Below are positions 1 to 8,215 of a stretch of 15,939 nt of DNA, piece by piece. How positions within the stretch are numbered: position 1 is the first letter of the stretch; each line of letters starts with the position of its first letter. This DNA is from Planctomycetota bacterium (GTDB taxonomy: Bacteria > Planctomycetota > Phycisphaerae > WQYP01). The stretch lies in NCBI GenBank assembly GCA_021816165.1, contig JAKAYZ010000001.1:1-15939 (forward strand), read 5' to 3'. The position numbers were made by a program, and so were the translations under genes. The notes under the pieces are model-generated. The model ran no database searches. It had not been told where the DNA came from and was given only the letters and a program-made list of their open reading frames with translations.

Positions 1-1454
1 AAAACCACATTCATGGCATCCAGCAGATTGGGAAGCGTGCGGAAGTTTTCGGTCATTTCAACGAGACGATTGGGGGGACAGGGTGACTGGCGCAGGGTGC
101 TGGCGCGATCCAGGAACAGACCAGGTTCGCCGCCGCGAAATCCGTAGATGCTCTGCAGGGCGTCGCCGACGATAAAAAAGCTGCCCGGAGGCTGGATTCG
201 ACAGATTTTGGTTAAAATTTCCTGTTGCACCGGATTGATATCCTGATATTCATCGACGAGCACGTGGCGATAGCGGCGCTGAAGCTCGGCGGCGACAACA
301 CTATGGGGCTTCTGGAGAGCCTCCAGCAGGTATCGCTCTACGTCGGCAAAGCTCAGTTGGTTGGCGGCGCTCTTGAGTGTTTGAAATTCCGCGTGGACAT
401 CGGCATGGAACTTCAAGAGTGCCCGCACGATGGTGCCGATCTGCTGACTCCATTGCAGCAGCGTGGTCAGGGGAGCGGCAAACAGAGTTTTATTCAGGAC
501 GGCGAGGCGTTTTTTAAGTTCGTCATAGATGGTTGTCTTGAAATGGCGGGCCGCGTCATCGTCGGTTAGGTTGCGGGCGAAACGGATGGTTGGCCACTGA
601 AAGCTCGTGAGTTGCTGCTGTACGGAATTCCATGCATCCTCCTGCGGGGTGTTCAACGCGGTGATGGCACCGCGAAGCTGTTCATAGAGAATGCCGATGC
701 TGTTGTGCATTTGTCCCTTGGGATCGGCGGGCAAAGGCGGTCGGCCGACGATGGGCGCGAGATAATCCGTCAAATCCTGCATGGCGCTTTGGGCCGCCTG
801 AAACAGCCATTGCATGGTGGCGGCATCATTGGAGGCAGCAATTTCTTCGGCATGCTGGAGCCATTGGTGTGGATCGGGTGTTAGCTCCCAGGTTTGTTCC
901 ACGCGGGCAATAACCTTTTCCAGTGCCGTCACGCTGCTGTTGGAGTAGACATCAAAGAACTGGGCGAATGTGTCCGCCTGGGCGTCGGTGCGTGTGAGCC
1001 AAAGGTCCAGCACGGTTTGCAGAGCCTGGGAAAACAGGAGATGGCTTTCATGCTCGTCAAGGATGGTGAAGGCGGGGTCGAGATTGCATTGATGGAACCA
1101 AAGCCGCAGCGTCGTGGCACAGAAGCTGTGCAGGGTGGAAATTTGGGCCTGGTCCACCAGTGCGGCCTGTTCAAGAAGACGCGGGGCATCTTGCGGGTGC
1201 GTGCGGGCCAGAGTCTGGGCGGTGGATCGCAGCAAAGTGGCAATGCGGCCGCGCATTTCGTTGGTCGCCGCGTCAGTGAAGGTGACCACGAGTAAATCAT
1301 CGACACCGCATGGGTCGTGATCCTGGGTGACCAGGTTGACGCAGCGCTGGGCCAAGACGGCAGTTTTGCCGGAACCGGCCCCCGCCATGACCAGCATATC
1401 GCCATCAAGGTGTTCCATGGCCGCAGTTTGGTGTTCAGTCCAGCGCAGGCTCAT
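1..1454 (-). CDS. addA: AddA-type UvrD-family helicase/nuclease subunit, N-terminal part (cut by window edge)
   Basis: The frame is open from an ATG at 1454 to the window edge, giving about 484 residues of a family that usually has 1,100-1,250. Visible superfamily 1A helicase motifs, in order: Walker A AGAGSGKT (residues 24-31), then FTDAATNEMRGRI as motif Ia, Walker B DEYQD (401-405), motif III GDALQSIYGFRGG (from 430) and ENFRT (about 469-473). The C-terminal helicase lobe and the RecB-type nuclease domain expected in AddA lie outside the window. The start codon overlaps the addB stop as ATGA (1454-1451), so the two are translationally coupled. AddA is the motor subunit that, with AddB, unwinds and resects double-strand ends to a Chi-like site and prepares 3' tails for RecA. 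A UvrD/PcrA helicase is the alternative, but the tight pairing with addB argues for AddA. Confidence 0.9.
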   Translation of the reverse strand, partial: MSLRWTEHQTAAMEHLDGDMLVMAGAGSGKTAVLAQRCVNLVTQDHDPCGVDDLLVVTFTDAATNEMRGRIATLLRSTAQTLARTHPQDAPRLLEQAALVDQAQISTLHSFCATTLRLWFHQCNLDPAFTILDEHESHLLFSQALQTVLDLWLTRTDAQADTFAQFFDVYSNSSVTALEKVIARVEQTWELTPDPHQWLQHAEEIAASNDAATMQWLFQAAQSAMQDLTDYLAPIVGRPPLPADPKGQMHNSIGILYEQLRGAITALNTPQEDAWNSVQQQLTSFQWPTIRFARNLTDDDAARHFKTTIYDELKKRLAVLNKTLFAAPLTTLLQWSQQIGTIVRALLKFHADVHAEFQTLKSAANQLSFADVERYLLEALQKPHSVVAAELQRRYRHVLVDEYQDINPVQQEILTKICRIQPPGSFFIVGDALQSIYGFRGGEPGLFLDRASTLRQSPCPPNRLVEMTENFRTLPNLLDAMNVV

Positions 1455-4400
1455 AGGTCCTCCTGGATGCCGGTGGCATCATTGTTAATCAGTGTGGCCG
1501 GGCGAGGAGGTCCAAGCTGCTGGCGGATGTTGTGGTAGCGGCCGGTGAGGCGATCAAAGGGGCATGCGGACTGGAAATCGCAGTGGGTGCAGGCAGTGGT
1601 GTTGCCATCCTTAAAGGGTTGGGGTTGAATATGGCCTGCGGCAATGAGATCGGCCACGGCCAGGATCAAGTTTTGCGCGTCCAACAGGCGGTTTTCCAGT
1701 TCCTGCGGGCTTATGGATTCGTTGACCGTCTTGTGGAACTGTCCATCTTTGTTGACCTTGAGTTTAAACCACTTCGCGGATTCACCGGGGCCGGGCATGG
1801 GTTCCAACAGTGGGAAAAGTTCGCCCAGGAAAAACCCACTGGGTTTGAGGCTCTCGTAGCGCGCCGGATCTTCCGGATTGGGCGGCACGGCGGTCTTGGG
1901 GGCAAATTGCAGTGGTTGATAAAAGGCCCCAAAGGCCTGGTATGGCCCTCCATTGCCGGTGTTTTGTGATTGGTTCAATGCCAGAAGATACACCAGCAGT
2001 TGGATATTGATGCCGGCCTGGGCCTGGGTGAGTTTAAAGGTCTGTTGGCCGGACTTGTAATCCAACACGATGGCGTGGCCATCGTTGGAAACGTCGAGGC
2101 GGTCGATCTTGCCGGAAACGATGATCGATGGGATTGCAGGCGTGGCCAGACGCAGTGGAGGCAGAGCGGCGGCTGCGAGACCAAAAGCGGCTTCCACCCG
2201 GTGAGGGCGCAGTTGGCTGGTCAGGGCGGCGAGATGCTCCTTGGTGAGCAGGGCACGCAAGTTTCGCCGCACGGGTCGACGCAAGGCTTGGCTTCGCGGC
2301 GATTGGGCGAACATTTTGGTCTCAACAAGGCGGAAGGCGGCTTCAATGTCCTCTTCCAGCACGGCCATGAGGGTTTGGCGGGAACAATGTGGCCAAGGCA
2401 GTTGACCGCGGATGATCCGCGCAAAGATTTCCTGCAATGCCTGATGGTAAACCAAGCCCATGGCCAAGGCATCCATGTCGGGGGTGCGGCGTGGTTGAAG
2501 GCGCAGCGTATGGGCGAAAAAGTATTGTTGGGGACAGCGGCAAAAAGTTTCAAGTTGGCTGGCACTGATGTGCAATTCGCCGGGCTGCCGGGCTTGGGCC
2601 AGTCCGGGCAAAAGTTGACCGGGGGTGCGTTCATGCAAAGCGGCAAAGGCATGACGGGCGGCAATACGGGTGGCCGGATCCGCCTGGGTGGTCAGCCACT
2701 GGTACAAAGCCCGTGCCTGCGGCAGGGTCATGGAAGGCCATGATGGAGTGGCGGGTGCTTGGTGGGGAGTGTAGGAGCTAAGCCACCGCATCATTCCTGT
2801 CAGCAGATCATCGCGGCAGGACCAGCGCTGCAAATTGTTGTTGCCGGCATTGATTGGCACGATGGGCAGCGTTTGCCGCAAGGCCTGTACGTAGCGGGAG
2901 GCAGTAACGGGGGTGCCGGCGGAATTGACCGCGGGGTAGGAGATAATAAGTTGTCGGGTAGCACGCGTGAAGGCAACATAATCAAAAAATGGAGCTTCCA
3001 GGAGGTTCTGGCGGCTACCGCCGCCGATGGGGGCGTTGCCGGTGGAATTAAAAAGTGCGCGTTGGCGGTCATCGAGCATGGGGTCCTCGGGCAGCACCTG
3101 TGGAAAACGAGTTTCAACGAAGCCCAGCAAGATGACGGTGTGTAGTTCCGGATGGCGGGATCGATGGGCGGAACTGACCAGAACCTGATCAAGGGCTGGT
3201 GGAATCAGGCCAAGGGTAAGTGTTTCCAGCCCGGCATTGAATAATGCGGCAAAATGAGAGAGACTGCTGGTACCGGCGGCAGGCAGTTTTTCCATTACTT
3301 CCAAGAGATTGAGCACTTCCTGCCAGGCTTGCTGATGAATGAGGGCCAATTCGGGCTGGCCGTCAGCGGAAGCCTTGTCAATCCAAGCTTGCAGGGTGGA
3401 GCGAACGTGGAGCGTGGCCAGGAGGTTGCGCAGGGCATTGATTTTCTGCCCATGGCTGGTGTGAGATTGGGCGATGCTGAACCAAGCGGCCAGGTTTTGA
3501 TAAAGGTTGTGGCGAATGGCATTGGCTTGCTCCAAGGCCGCCAGATCAACGGCGCTGGGAGCAGCGATGGGAGCATCTTCATCGGGTTCTGGTGCGGCCC
3601 AGAGCCATTGGCCGGAGAAATCATCGCGATCGATTCCACGGGTGAGCAGATAATTTTCCAGGATAAAAGTGTCAGGTGCAGGCAGGTCGGTCAAGCCGGT
3701 TTTCAGCAGAGCCAACCAATCGGCTTGGCGGAAGTTGTTTTGGGCCAGGTTTACCGCGCAGCGCAGCATTTCGACCAGCGGGTGGTGGGTGATGGGGCGG
3801 CGGCGGTCAATGAAGTGTGGAATGTTGTGGGCGGCGAAGATGCGACGGATGGCAGGTTCGTAGGTATCGATATCGGCAACGACCAGGCCGATGTCGCGGT
3901 AACGCCGCTTGTGGCGTGTGCTTTGTTCGTGGATAAACTCGGCGGCAGCGCGAATTTCCGATTCCGGGGTATCACATTCCCAGATGGCGGCGGTGGCCCC
4001 AGGGGGGACCAGGCTGGGAACAGAATTCTGCGTTCCTGCGGCGATGGATGGATCGGGTGGCGGCGGAGCGGCGGACCATGGAGCCGGTTGCGTATCGTCG
4101 GCGGCATCAGGGGTCAGGTTTTCAGAGCGTGGCCAGAAGAGAGTACGTGCGATGGTCCGTAAGCTCATGGCATGAGCGAAGCGATATGGTTCGGTAAGAA
4201 ATACCGGAGGGGCCATGATGACACGGGCCGTAGCAAAGGCCGCCAGCAGGCGGCGGTACATCACTTCAGTACGGTGAAAAGTAGACAGCGGCTGGAGCGG
4301 CGCATCGGGAGAGCGAAAAACAGGGCTTTCGGGATCGGCCAGCAGTGTAATGTCCACACTTTGGCAGCAGTTGGCCAAGGCAGTGATTAAATTTATTTCC

Positions 4401-5044
4401 ACCATGCTCAGGGCGCTGAAGCTGTCCAGCCACACGGAGGATGCGGCCACGGTGGCGGATTTTGAAAGACGCTCGGCAACCATTTGCGGGAGACGGTCGG
4501 GATCATACCGGCTGGCCCCCAAGCGGTTTTGCCATGCGGTCAACAGCGTGATGAAATCAGAGAGTTTGCGGTTGAGAATATCATCGGCCTGGTGGCTGGA
4601 AGTGAGCTTGCGACGGACCTGGCTAAGCGACAGGGGATCATGGCCGGCCTGCTGCAATTCGCGTAAAATGGTAGTGAGGTTGCGGAGGAAACCTGGTTGT
4701 TGGGTGAGGTGCTGGAACAGCACGAGTTTATCGTGCGATTCTTCCACGGCCTGTGCCAAAAGCAGCATCCGTGTGATACTGGAAAGGTCCAGGGTGGAGT
4801 CCAGAGCGAGTTCCGGAGCGATGCTGCGGCAAAAGCGGTTGAAGCCAAGGACTTGCACGCGAAAGGTACCGGCTTGGGCAAGGTGGGCGAGAAGTCGCTG
4901 TTCGGACATGAAGGTGGCTTGTTCGGGCACCAGCCAGAACAGCGGCGGACCGAGAGGGTCGGCCCGTGAGGCCTGGGCCAGTGCGCTGGCGCAATGGTGG
5001 GTTTTTCCGGTTCCCGCCAGACCAATAATAAAACGCGCCGCCAT
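1451..5044 (-). CDS. addB: AddB-type helicase/exonuclease subunit (PD-(D/E)XK nuclease with Fe-S cysteines)
   Basis: This is 1,197 residues counted from the ATG at 5044. I chose that start because AGGAG sits about six bases upstream and the protein then opens directly into the Walker A strand; in-frame ATGs further up (to 5164) overlap tsaB and lack support. Residues 8-15 (GLAGTGKT) are the Walker A of the inactivated UvrD-like domain. The C-terminal RecB-like nuclease shows H867 (MGLVYHQAL), D981 (GKIDRLD) and D995-Y-K997 (DYKSG). Cysteines C837 (CPQQYFF), C1152, C1155 and C1161 (CTHC-x5-C) match the four ligands of the AddB 4Fe-4S staple. A Pro/Ala-rich stretch near residues 315-345 is probably a linker. 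It pairs with the overlapping addA to form the AddAB end-resection complex in the cytoplasm. The family assignment is secure; Chi recognition is inferred from the family. Confidence 0.93.
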   Translation of the reverse strand: MAARFIIGLAGTGKTHHCASALAQASRADPLGPPLFWLVPEQATFMSEQRLLAHLAQAGTFRVQVLGFNRFCRSIAPELALDSTLDLSSITRMLLLAQAVEESHDKLVLFQHLTQQPGFLRNLTTILRELQQAGHDPLSLSQVRRKLTSSHQADDILNRKLSDFITLLTAWQNRLGASRYDPDRLPQMVAERLSKSATVAASSVWLDSFSALSMVEINLITALANCCQSVDITLLADPESPVFRSPDAPLQPLSTFHRTEVMYRRLLAAFATARVIMAPPVFLTEPYRFAHAMSLRTIARTLFWPRSENLTPDAADDTQPAPWSAAPPPPDPSIAAGTQNSVPSLVPPGATAAIWECDTPESEIRAAAEFIHEQSTRHKRRYRDIGLVVADIDTYEPAIRRIFAAHNIPHFIDRRRPITHHPLVEMLRCAVNLAQNNFRQADWLALLKTGLTDLPAPDTFILENYLLTRGIDRDDFSGQWLWAAPEPDEDAPIAAPSAVDLAALEQANAIRHNLYQNLAAWFSIAQSHTSHGQKINALRNLLATLHVRSTLQAWIDKASADGQPELALIHQQAWQEVLNLLEVMEKLPAAGTSSLSHFAALFNAGLETLTLGLIPPALDQVLVSSAHRSRHPELHTVILLGFVETRFPQVLPEDPMLDDRQRALFNSTGNAPIGGGSRQNLLEAPFFDYVAFTRATRQLIISYPAVNSAGTPVTASRYVQALRQTLPIVPINAGNNNLQRWSCRDDLLTGMMRWLSSYTPHQAPATPSWPSMTLPQARALYQWLTTQADPATRIAARHAFAALHERTPGQLLPGLAQARQPGELHISASQLETFCRCPQQYFFAHTLRLQPRRTPDMDALAMGLVYHQALQEIFARIIRGQLPWPHCSRQTLMAVLEEDIEAAFRLVETKMFAQSPRSQALRRPVRRNLRALLTKEHLAALTSQLRPHRVEAAFGLAAAALPPLRLATPAIPSIIVSGKIDRLDVSNDGHAIVLDYKSGQQTFKLTQAQAGINIQLLVYLLALNQSQNTGNGGPYQAFGAFYQPLQFAPKTAVPPNPEDPARYESLKPSGFFLGELFPLLEPMPGPGESAKWFKLKVNKDGQFHKTVNESISPQELENRLLDAQNLILAVADLIAAGHIQPQPFKDGNTTACTHCDFQSACPFDRLTGRYHNIRQQLGPPRPATLINNDATGIQEDL

Positions 5045-5140
5045 CAAGGTCTCCTGAACTAACAATCCACGGTAAACGGGTGTGTAAATCATCGCAAGTG
5101 TTGGCATGAATCGGGTCATTGACTTTCTGAAGGGAATCTG
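5045..5140. promoter_or_regulatory. Divergent control region between addB and tsaB
   Basis: This 96-base gap separates two divergent genes and must hold both start signals. Both Shine-Dalgarno sites are visible: CTCCT at 5051-5055 (AGGAG on the minus strand, for addB) and AAGGG at 5130-5134 (for tsaB). I found no -35/-10 pair good enough to place either promoter. The region call rests on gene layout. Confidence 0.4.
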
Positions 5141-5911
5141 TTGACGGATCTGCAGCCCAACCATTTGCCGAATTCGGTGCGGAGTGTGGCCATTGAAACC
5201 AGCGGGCGCATGGGATCAGTGGCGGTGGGGCTGGGGCCGCAGCTGTTGGCCGAGAAGCAATTTACGGCGGGTATGAACCATGCGATCGAGTTGATGCCAA
5301 CCATTCGCGATTTGACTTTCGCCCAAGGGTGGCAGCCACGGCAGATTCAGCAAGTGTATCTGTCCATCGGGCCGGGATCCTTTACGGGTCTGCGGATTGC
5401 GGTGATGGTGGCGCGCAGCCTGGCGCAGGCGATCGGGTGTCTGGTGGTGGCAGTGCCGACCCTGGAGGTGCTGGCTCAAAATGCACCGCCCCAGGCCCAT
5501 GACTTGGCGGTAATTTTGGATGCCAAACGCGGGCAGGTCTATGCCGCCCGTTATCGCCGTGGACAAGGAGCTATGGGAACTGCGGGTGGTTGGCAATGTA
5601 CAACGGGTCCGACACTTACGTCGCCGGAAGAATTCGTGCGACAATCCCCCAAGCCGCTGTATGTGCTCGGGGAGGGCGTGGACTATCACCGTGCGGCGCT
5701 GCGGGCCGGTGTGGAGGCCAGCAACGATCTCATCGAGTTGGGCCGGGAAACTTGGATTGGGCGAGCGGCGGCTGTACATGAACTCGGCTGGGCGATGGCC
5801 GGGCGCGGAATTTTTGCTGATGTGACGACGCTGGTACCGCTCTACATTCGTCTGCCGGAGGCGCAAGAATTGTGGAACCGGCGTCATGCGTCTGCGGGCA
5901 ACACTCTATAG
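5141..5911 (+). CDS. tsaB: TsaB, tRNA t6A37 threonylcarbamoyltransferase complex subunit
   Basis: The 256-residue protein has the TsaB signatures: an N-terminal ASKHA strand VAIETSGRMGSVAVG (from about residue 16) and IGPGSFTGLRIAV (G77-P-G-S-F-T-G-L-R85). TsaB is the catalytically inactive paralogue of TsaD; with TsaD and TsaE it transfers the threonylcarbamoyl group to A37 of ANN-decoding tRNAs. Translation starts at TTG (5141), supported by AAGGG six bases upstream; no ATG precedes the conserved first strand. The length is slightly above the usual 220-235. It diverges from addB and ends 17 bases before the end of the convergent methyltransferase gene. The usual neighbours rimI and tsaE are absent here. 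A TsaB-like pseudo-peptidase outside t6A synthesis is unlikely. Confidence 0.93.
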   Translation: MTDLQPNHLPNSVRSVAIETSGRMGSVAVGLGPQLLAEKQFTAGMNHAIELMPTIRDLTFAQGWQPRQIQQVYLSIGPGSFTGLRIAVMVARSLAQAIGCLVVAVPTLEVLAQNAPPQAHDLAVILDAKRGQVYAARYRRGQGAMGTAGGWQCTTGPTLTSPEEFVRQSPKPLYVLGEGVDYHRAALRAGVEASNDLIELGRETWIGRAAAVHELGWAMAGRGIFADVTTLVPLYIRLPEAQELWNRRHASAGNTL

Positions 5912-5928
5912 CCATTTATTGGTGGAAA

Positions 5929-7275
5929 TTAAACGGTCCGCAGAGGCGTCGGCAACGTGCGCTGCGTCAGGTTTAACGCGTCCGATGCGGGCGGGGTGGA
6001 AACCCTCTGGGTTATGGCGGCGGTGATTCCGCTGCCGGCCCGATAGATGAGAATGGTCCATGGACCGAAGTCTTTGAGTCGGCGCTGCAAGGCATCGGTA
6101 TCAAGGCCCAAGCCGCCCCGGGTTTTGATTTCCACACAGCCGGAGTGGCTGGTGGGGTGAATTTTATTTTCGGTCAGCCATCGCCTGAGATTCCGTTCTG
6201 AATAAGGCATGACATGACGAACGCCAAACGCAGTAAGGGCGGGGTGAGTTAGATGATCGGCACTGGTGATGTAACCACCGTCTAAGGTTACTGCACCACA
6301 GCCGACGCGGCGCAGCAATTCGGGGCACAGACCGCTGCGGATGACGGCCCCATCCACTTCGTAGATCCAGTTGGCCGGTGGAAAGAGCTTGGTAATGGTT
6401 TCCGGCAGGCCGGAGATGGACCATGGCAGGTGGTGGCTGGCTAGCACCGTGGCCGAGCGTGCGGTGGGGGTTAATGCGGCGGCGATTTTACCGGTCCATA
6501 AAACCGCTTGGACGGTGACACGATCTTCACTGATAAGCTCCAAATGTCCCGGCGGAAGACGGGAAAAATCGGTGGCCGGGCTTAACTTGATCGCACCATG
6601 GGGAATCTCTCGAATCAGCATTTCAATAATCGCCGGTCCCGGGAACATATCTTCGTATCTGGAAGATCGGCGTCCACGGTTGCGGCGGGCCGGATCGATA
6701 TGAAATCCGGCGATCGAGTGAAGTCGTACGGGTGCCTGCCGGATGTCAGCCTGAATAACGGTGATCGGATAGCGGGCTTTGATCGCCCGGGTGTTGCATT
6801 GGGCCAGCCAGGCCCGCAAGGGATCCGCTTCGACGGCAACCACCGGGCCAGAGTGGGCCAGTCCCAGGGTGTCACCGCCGATGCTGCAGCAAGCATCCAG
6901 AATAAGCTCTCCTGGCATTGCGGCTGCGAATCGTGAGGCCTTATGTCTAGCCACGGCCAGTGATGTTGCCTGCTGGAGGGCTTCCGGCACGGCCCAAAAT
7001 TCTCGGGTCTGGATGTGGGCTGCGGGAAACTTGCCGAATTCCGCCAAGGCGATTCGACGACAGCCACAAATGGTGGCGGCCGCGTGAATGTATTGCGCCG
7101 GCCATCGGTGCCGCAGGCGGGCTATGGAGGCCACGTCGATGCGTGTGGGATCGGGAAAGCCTTCCACTGCGTCCAGCAGGTCGCGGCCGGAAGATGAGGC
7201 CAGAAACTGCACCGCCGGCAGAACGCAGCCGGCATTATCGGGCAGATAATCCTCACATATCCGGTGTCCATTCAT
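5929..7275 (-). CDS. Class I SAM-dependent methyltransferase with THUMP-like C-terminal domain
   Basis: A 448-residue protein with a Rossmann-type methyltransferase core in its first half. Motif I is LDACCSIGGD (D127 onward), followed by VVAVEADP as the acidic end of strand 2 and HIDPARR (D194-R198), a signature of the THUMP-like methyltransferase family found in actinobacteria and planctomycetes. The C-terminal part (about residues 330-420, with KIHPTSHSGCVEIKTRG) fits the THUMP-like domain that follows this core. The target is probably RNA, but I know of no established substrate. It lies 24 bases behind the ArsR-type gene on the same strand, so co-transcription is likely. No clear Shine-Dalgarno precedes the ATG at 7275, so the start is less certain. 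It lacks the cysteine layout of ArsM arsenite methyltransferases. Confidence 0.82.
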   Translation of the reverse strand: MNGHRICEDYLPDNAGCVLPAVQFLASSSGRDLLDAVEGFPDPTRIDVASIARLRHRWPAQYIHAAATICGCRRIALAEFGKFPAAHIQTREFWAVPEALQQATSLAVARHKASRFAAAMPGELILDACCSIGGDTLGLAHSGPVVAVEADPLRAWLAQCNTRAIKARYPITVIQADIRQAPVRLHSIAGFHIDPARRNRGRRSSRYEDMFPGPAIIEMLIREIPHGAIKLSPATDFSRLPPGHLELISEDRVTVQAVLWTGKIAAALTPTARSATVLASHHLPWSISGLPETITKLFPPANWIYEVDGAVIRSGLCPELLRRVGCGAVTLDGGYITSADHLTHPALTAFGVRHVMPYSERNLRRWLTENKIHPTSHSGCVEIKTRGGLGLDTDALQRRLKDFGPWTILIYRAGSGITAAITQRVSTPPASDALNLTQRTLPTPLRTV

Positions 7276-7299
7276 GGCTTAACCGCGGATCGGGGAAGT

Positions 7300-7611
7300 T
7301 TAGCCCTGATTCAGAGTGACTGCGAAGGGCGAAATATCGAATCTCAGGCTTTTTTTATTGCCTTTGGTCCAGGATCCCAGAGAATAAATCACCTGCTTGC
7401 CACTACGCTTATTGACGATGACGCGATTCATGCGGAGCAAGCCCAAATGGTGGCTCACGGTTGGCTGCGCGAGCTTAAGCTCACGGCAGAGGTCGTTGAC
7501 GGAGCGATCACCGTCCGCCAGATACATCACAATTTGTAGACGGGTTTTATCCGAGAGCAACCGGAACAACGAACACAGCGAAGTCAACGCTTCTTCAGAT
7601 TTGGACGCCAT
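7300..7611 (-). CDS. ArsR-family winged-helix transcriptional regulator
   Basis: A protein of 103 residues from the ATG at 7611, which has GGAG six bases upstream; ATGs at 7623 and 7647 are in frame but lack such a site. It has the ArsR fold: helix FRLLSDKTRLQIVMYLADGD (16-35), an HTH with recognition helix QPTVSHHLGLLR (49-60) and a beta wing NKRSGKQVIYSL (67-78). Only two cysteines are visible (C13 and C42) and the CxC of the arsenic/cadmium alpha-3 site is missing, so a metal ligand cannot be predicted; many such proteins sense other signals. The C-terminal tail after the wing is short and basic. It probably represses its own operon, which includes the downstream methyltransferase gene. 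The family is clear; the effector is unknown. Confidence 0.88.
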   Translation of the reverse strand: MASKSEEALTSLCSLFRLLSDKTRLQIVMYLADGDRSVNDLCRELKLAQPTVSHHLGLLRMNRVIVNKRSGKQVIYSLGSWTKGNKKSLRFDISPFAVTLNQG

Positions 7612-7717
7612 AGATTTCTCCATTATTAAACAACTTCGGTCCAACAATTACCCATACGCCGGGCAGGCCCGCCAGGTTCGACACGCCGAAGAAATGTTCA
7701 TGGTTTTGTTTTGCTGA

Positions 7718-7728
7718 TTGTATAACAA
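7718..7728. promoter_or_regulatory. Candidate operator: AT-rich palindrome upstream of the ArsR-type gene
   Basis: TTGT-ATA-ACAA forms a perfect 4+4 inverted repeat inside an AT-rich island (7715-7738) in otherwise GC-rich DNA, 107 bases before the chosen arsR start. On the minus strand the same bases read TTATAC/TATACAAT, which could serve as a -10 element. ArsR proteins usually bind short AT-rich dyads overlapping their own promoter, so autoregulation here is plausible. The arms are short and no good -35 is visible. Confidence 0.3.
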
Positions 7729-7841
7729 AATAATTCCATCTTTCCGCGGTGGGCAAATGACCCGCGTGGCCACAGTACAACTTCATCATAGGTTAATGGT
7801 TGTAGCTGTCAATGTATTGAAGGGGCCTTGTTGTTTCACAA

Positions 7842-8055
7842 ATCCATACGTCGTTGGGGCGGCGGGCGCAGCATGCGGGGATTAAGTCCGCCGACGGCTT
7901 GGAAGCGGAGCACTAAGTGGTCACCCGACCGGGCTTGGTTGCGTTCGACGTGCCTTGGCTTGAAAAGCTGAACTCCCCCCTGGCGGGGTATGCGCGCCCG
8001 TTACGCCTTCCCCGCGGCCAAAACTTCTGCGGCGTAGGATACGAATGATTTTTTT
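7842..8055 (+). ncRNA. Candidate structured RNA of about 200 nt, rod-shaped, followed by a T-run (possibly 6S-like)
   Basis: The gap upstream of the SDR gene folds into a long irregular rod. Closing stem: 7842-7853 with 8030-8040, 11 pairs including one G-U and one bulged A. Second stem: 7863-7876 with 7988-8000, 13 pairs including one G-U, bulged at A7870. Third: GGGGA 7877-7881 with TCCCC 7974-7978. Small inner helices include GGTC-ACCC-GACC. A large asymmetric internal loop (7854-7862 against 8001-8029) separates the first two stems. Seven T (8049-8055) follow nine bases after the closing stem, and a second T7 lies at 8067-8073. Size, rod shape and a large internal loop recall 6S RNA, but I cannot match conserved 6S sequence. 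No convincing promoter was found. It could also be a long leader for the SDR gene. Confidence 0.42.
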
Positions 8056-8215
8056 GCGGTCCCTAATTTTTTTAAGCACACCTCATTGGCACGGGCCGAG
8101 GTTGCCGATGGCGCATAATGTGGATACCTTGATAGGTTGAAAATTTTGCCGGCGTGGCTGGAAGTCCACAAAGTCGGCGGCTTTGAAGTAGCTTGACCGA
8201 ACAGGGTGTTGAAAC
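8056..8215. other. Leader of the SDR gene, no gene seen
   Basis: It contains a second T7 run (8067-8073) and a small possible hairpin near 8148-8190 (GCCG and GTGG arms with matching CCAC and CGGC). CATAAT at 8114-8119 resembles a -10 but has no suitably spaced -35. Confidence 0.3.

Noticed and set aside
3254..4162. Long plus-strand open frame of 302 codons opposite addB, plus similar ones at 1970-2743, 1532-1969 and 225-569
   Set aside because: They lie antisense to addA/addB, which have complete motif sets. Their translations are Gly/Val/Gln-rich without domains, as expected from the complement of a GC-rich gene.
5045..5164. Upstream start of addB at 5164
   Set aside because: It would overlap tsaB, and the AGGAG-preceded ATG at 5044 begins just before the conserved Walker A strand.
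5929..7611. An arsenic-resistance operon (ArsR plus ArsM)
   Set aside because: The regulator has no CxC metal site and the methyltransferase has DPARR and a THUMP-like tail rather than the ArsM cysteines; no arsenite pump or reductase is nearby.
7595..7789. Minus-strand 64-codon frame upstream of arsR
   Set aside because: It has no Shine-Dalgarno, overlaps the arsR start in another frame and spans the AT-rich operator candidate.
7842..8055. RNase P RNA, tmRNA or SRP RNA as identity of the candidate ncRNA
   Set aside because: The conserved RNase P GAGGAAAGTC core, the tmRNA tRNA-like ends and the SRP GGAAGCAGCC-type apical loop are all missing.
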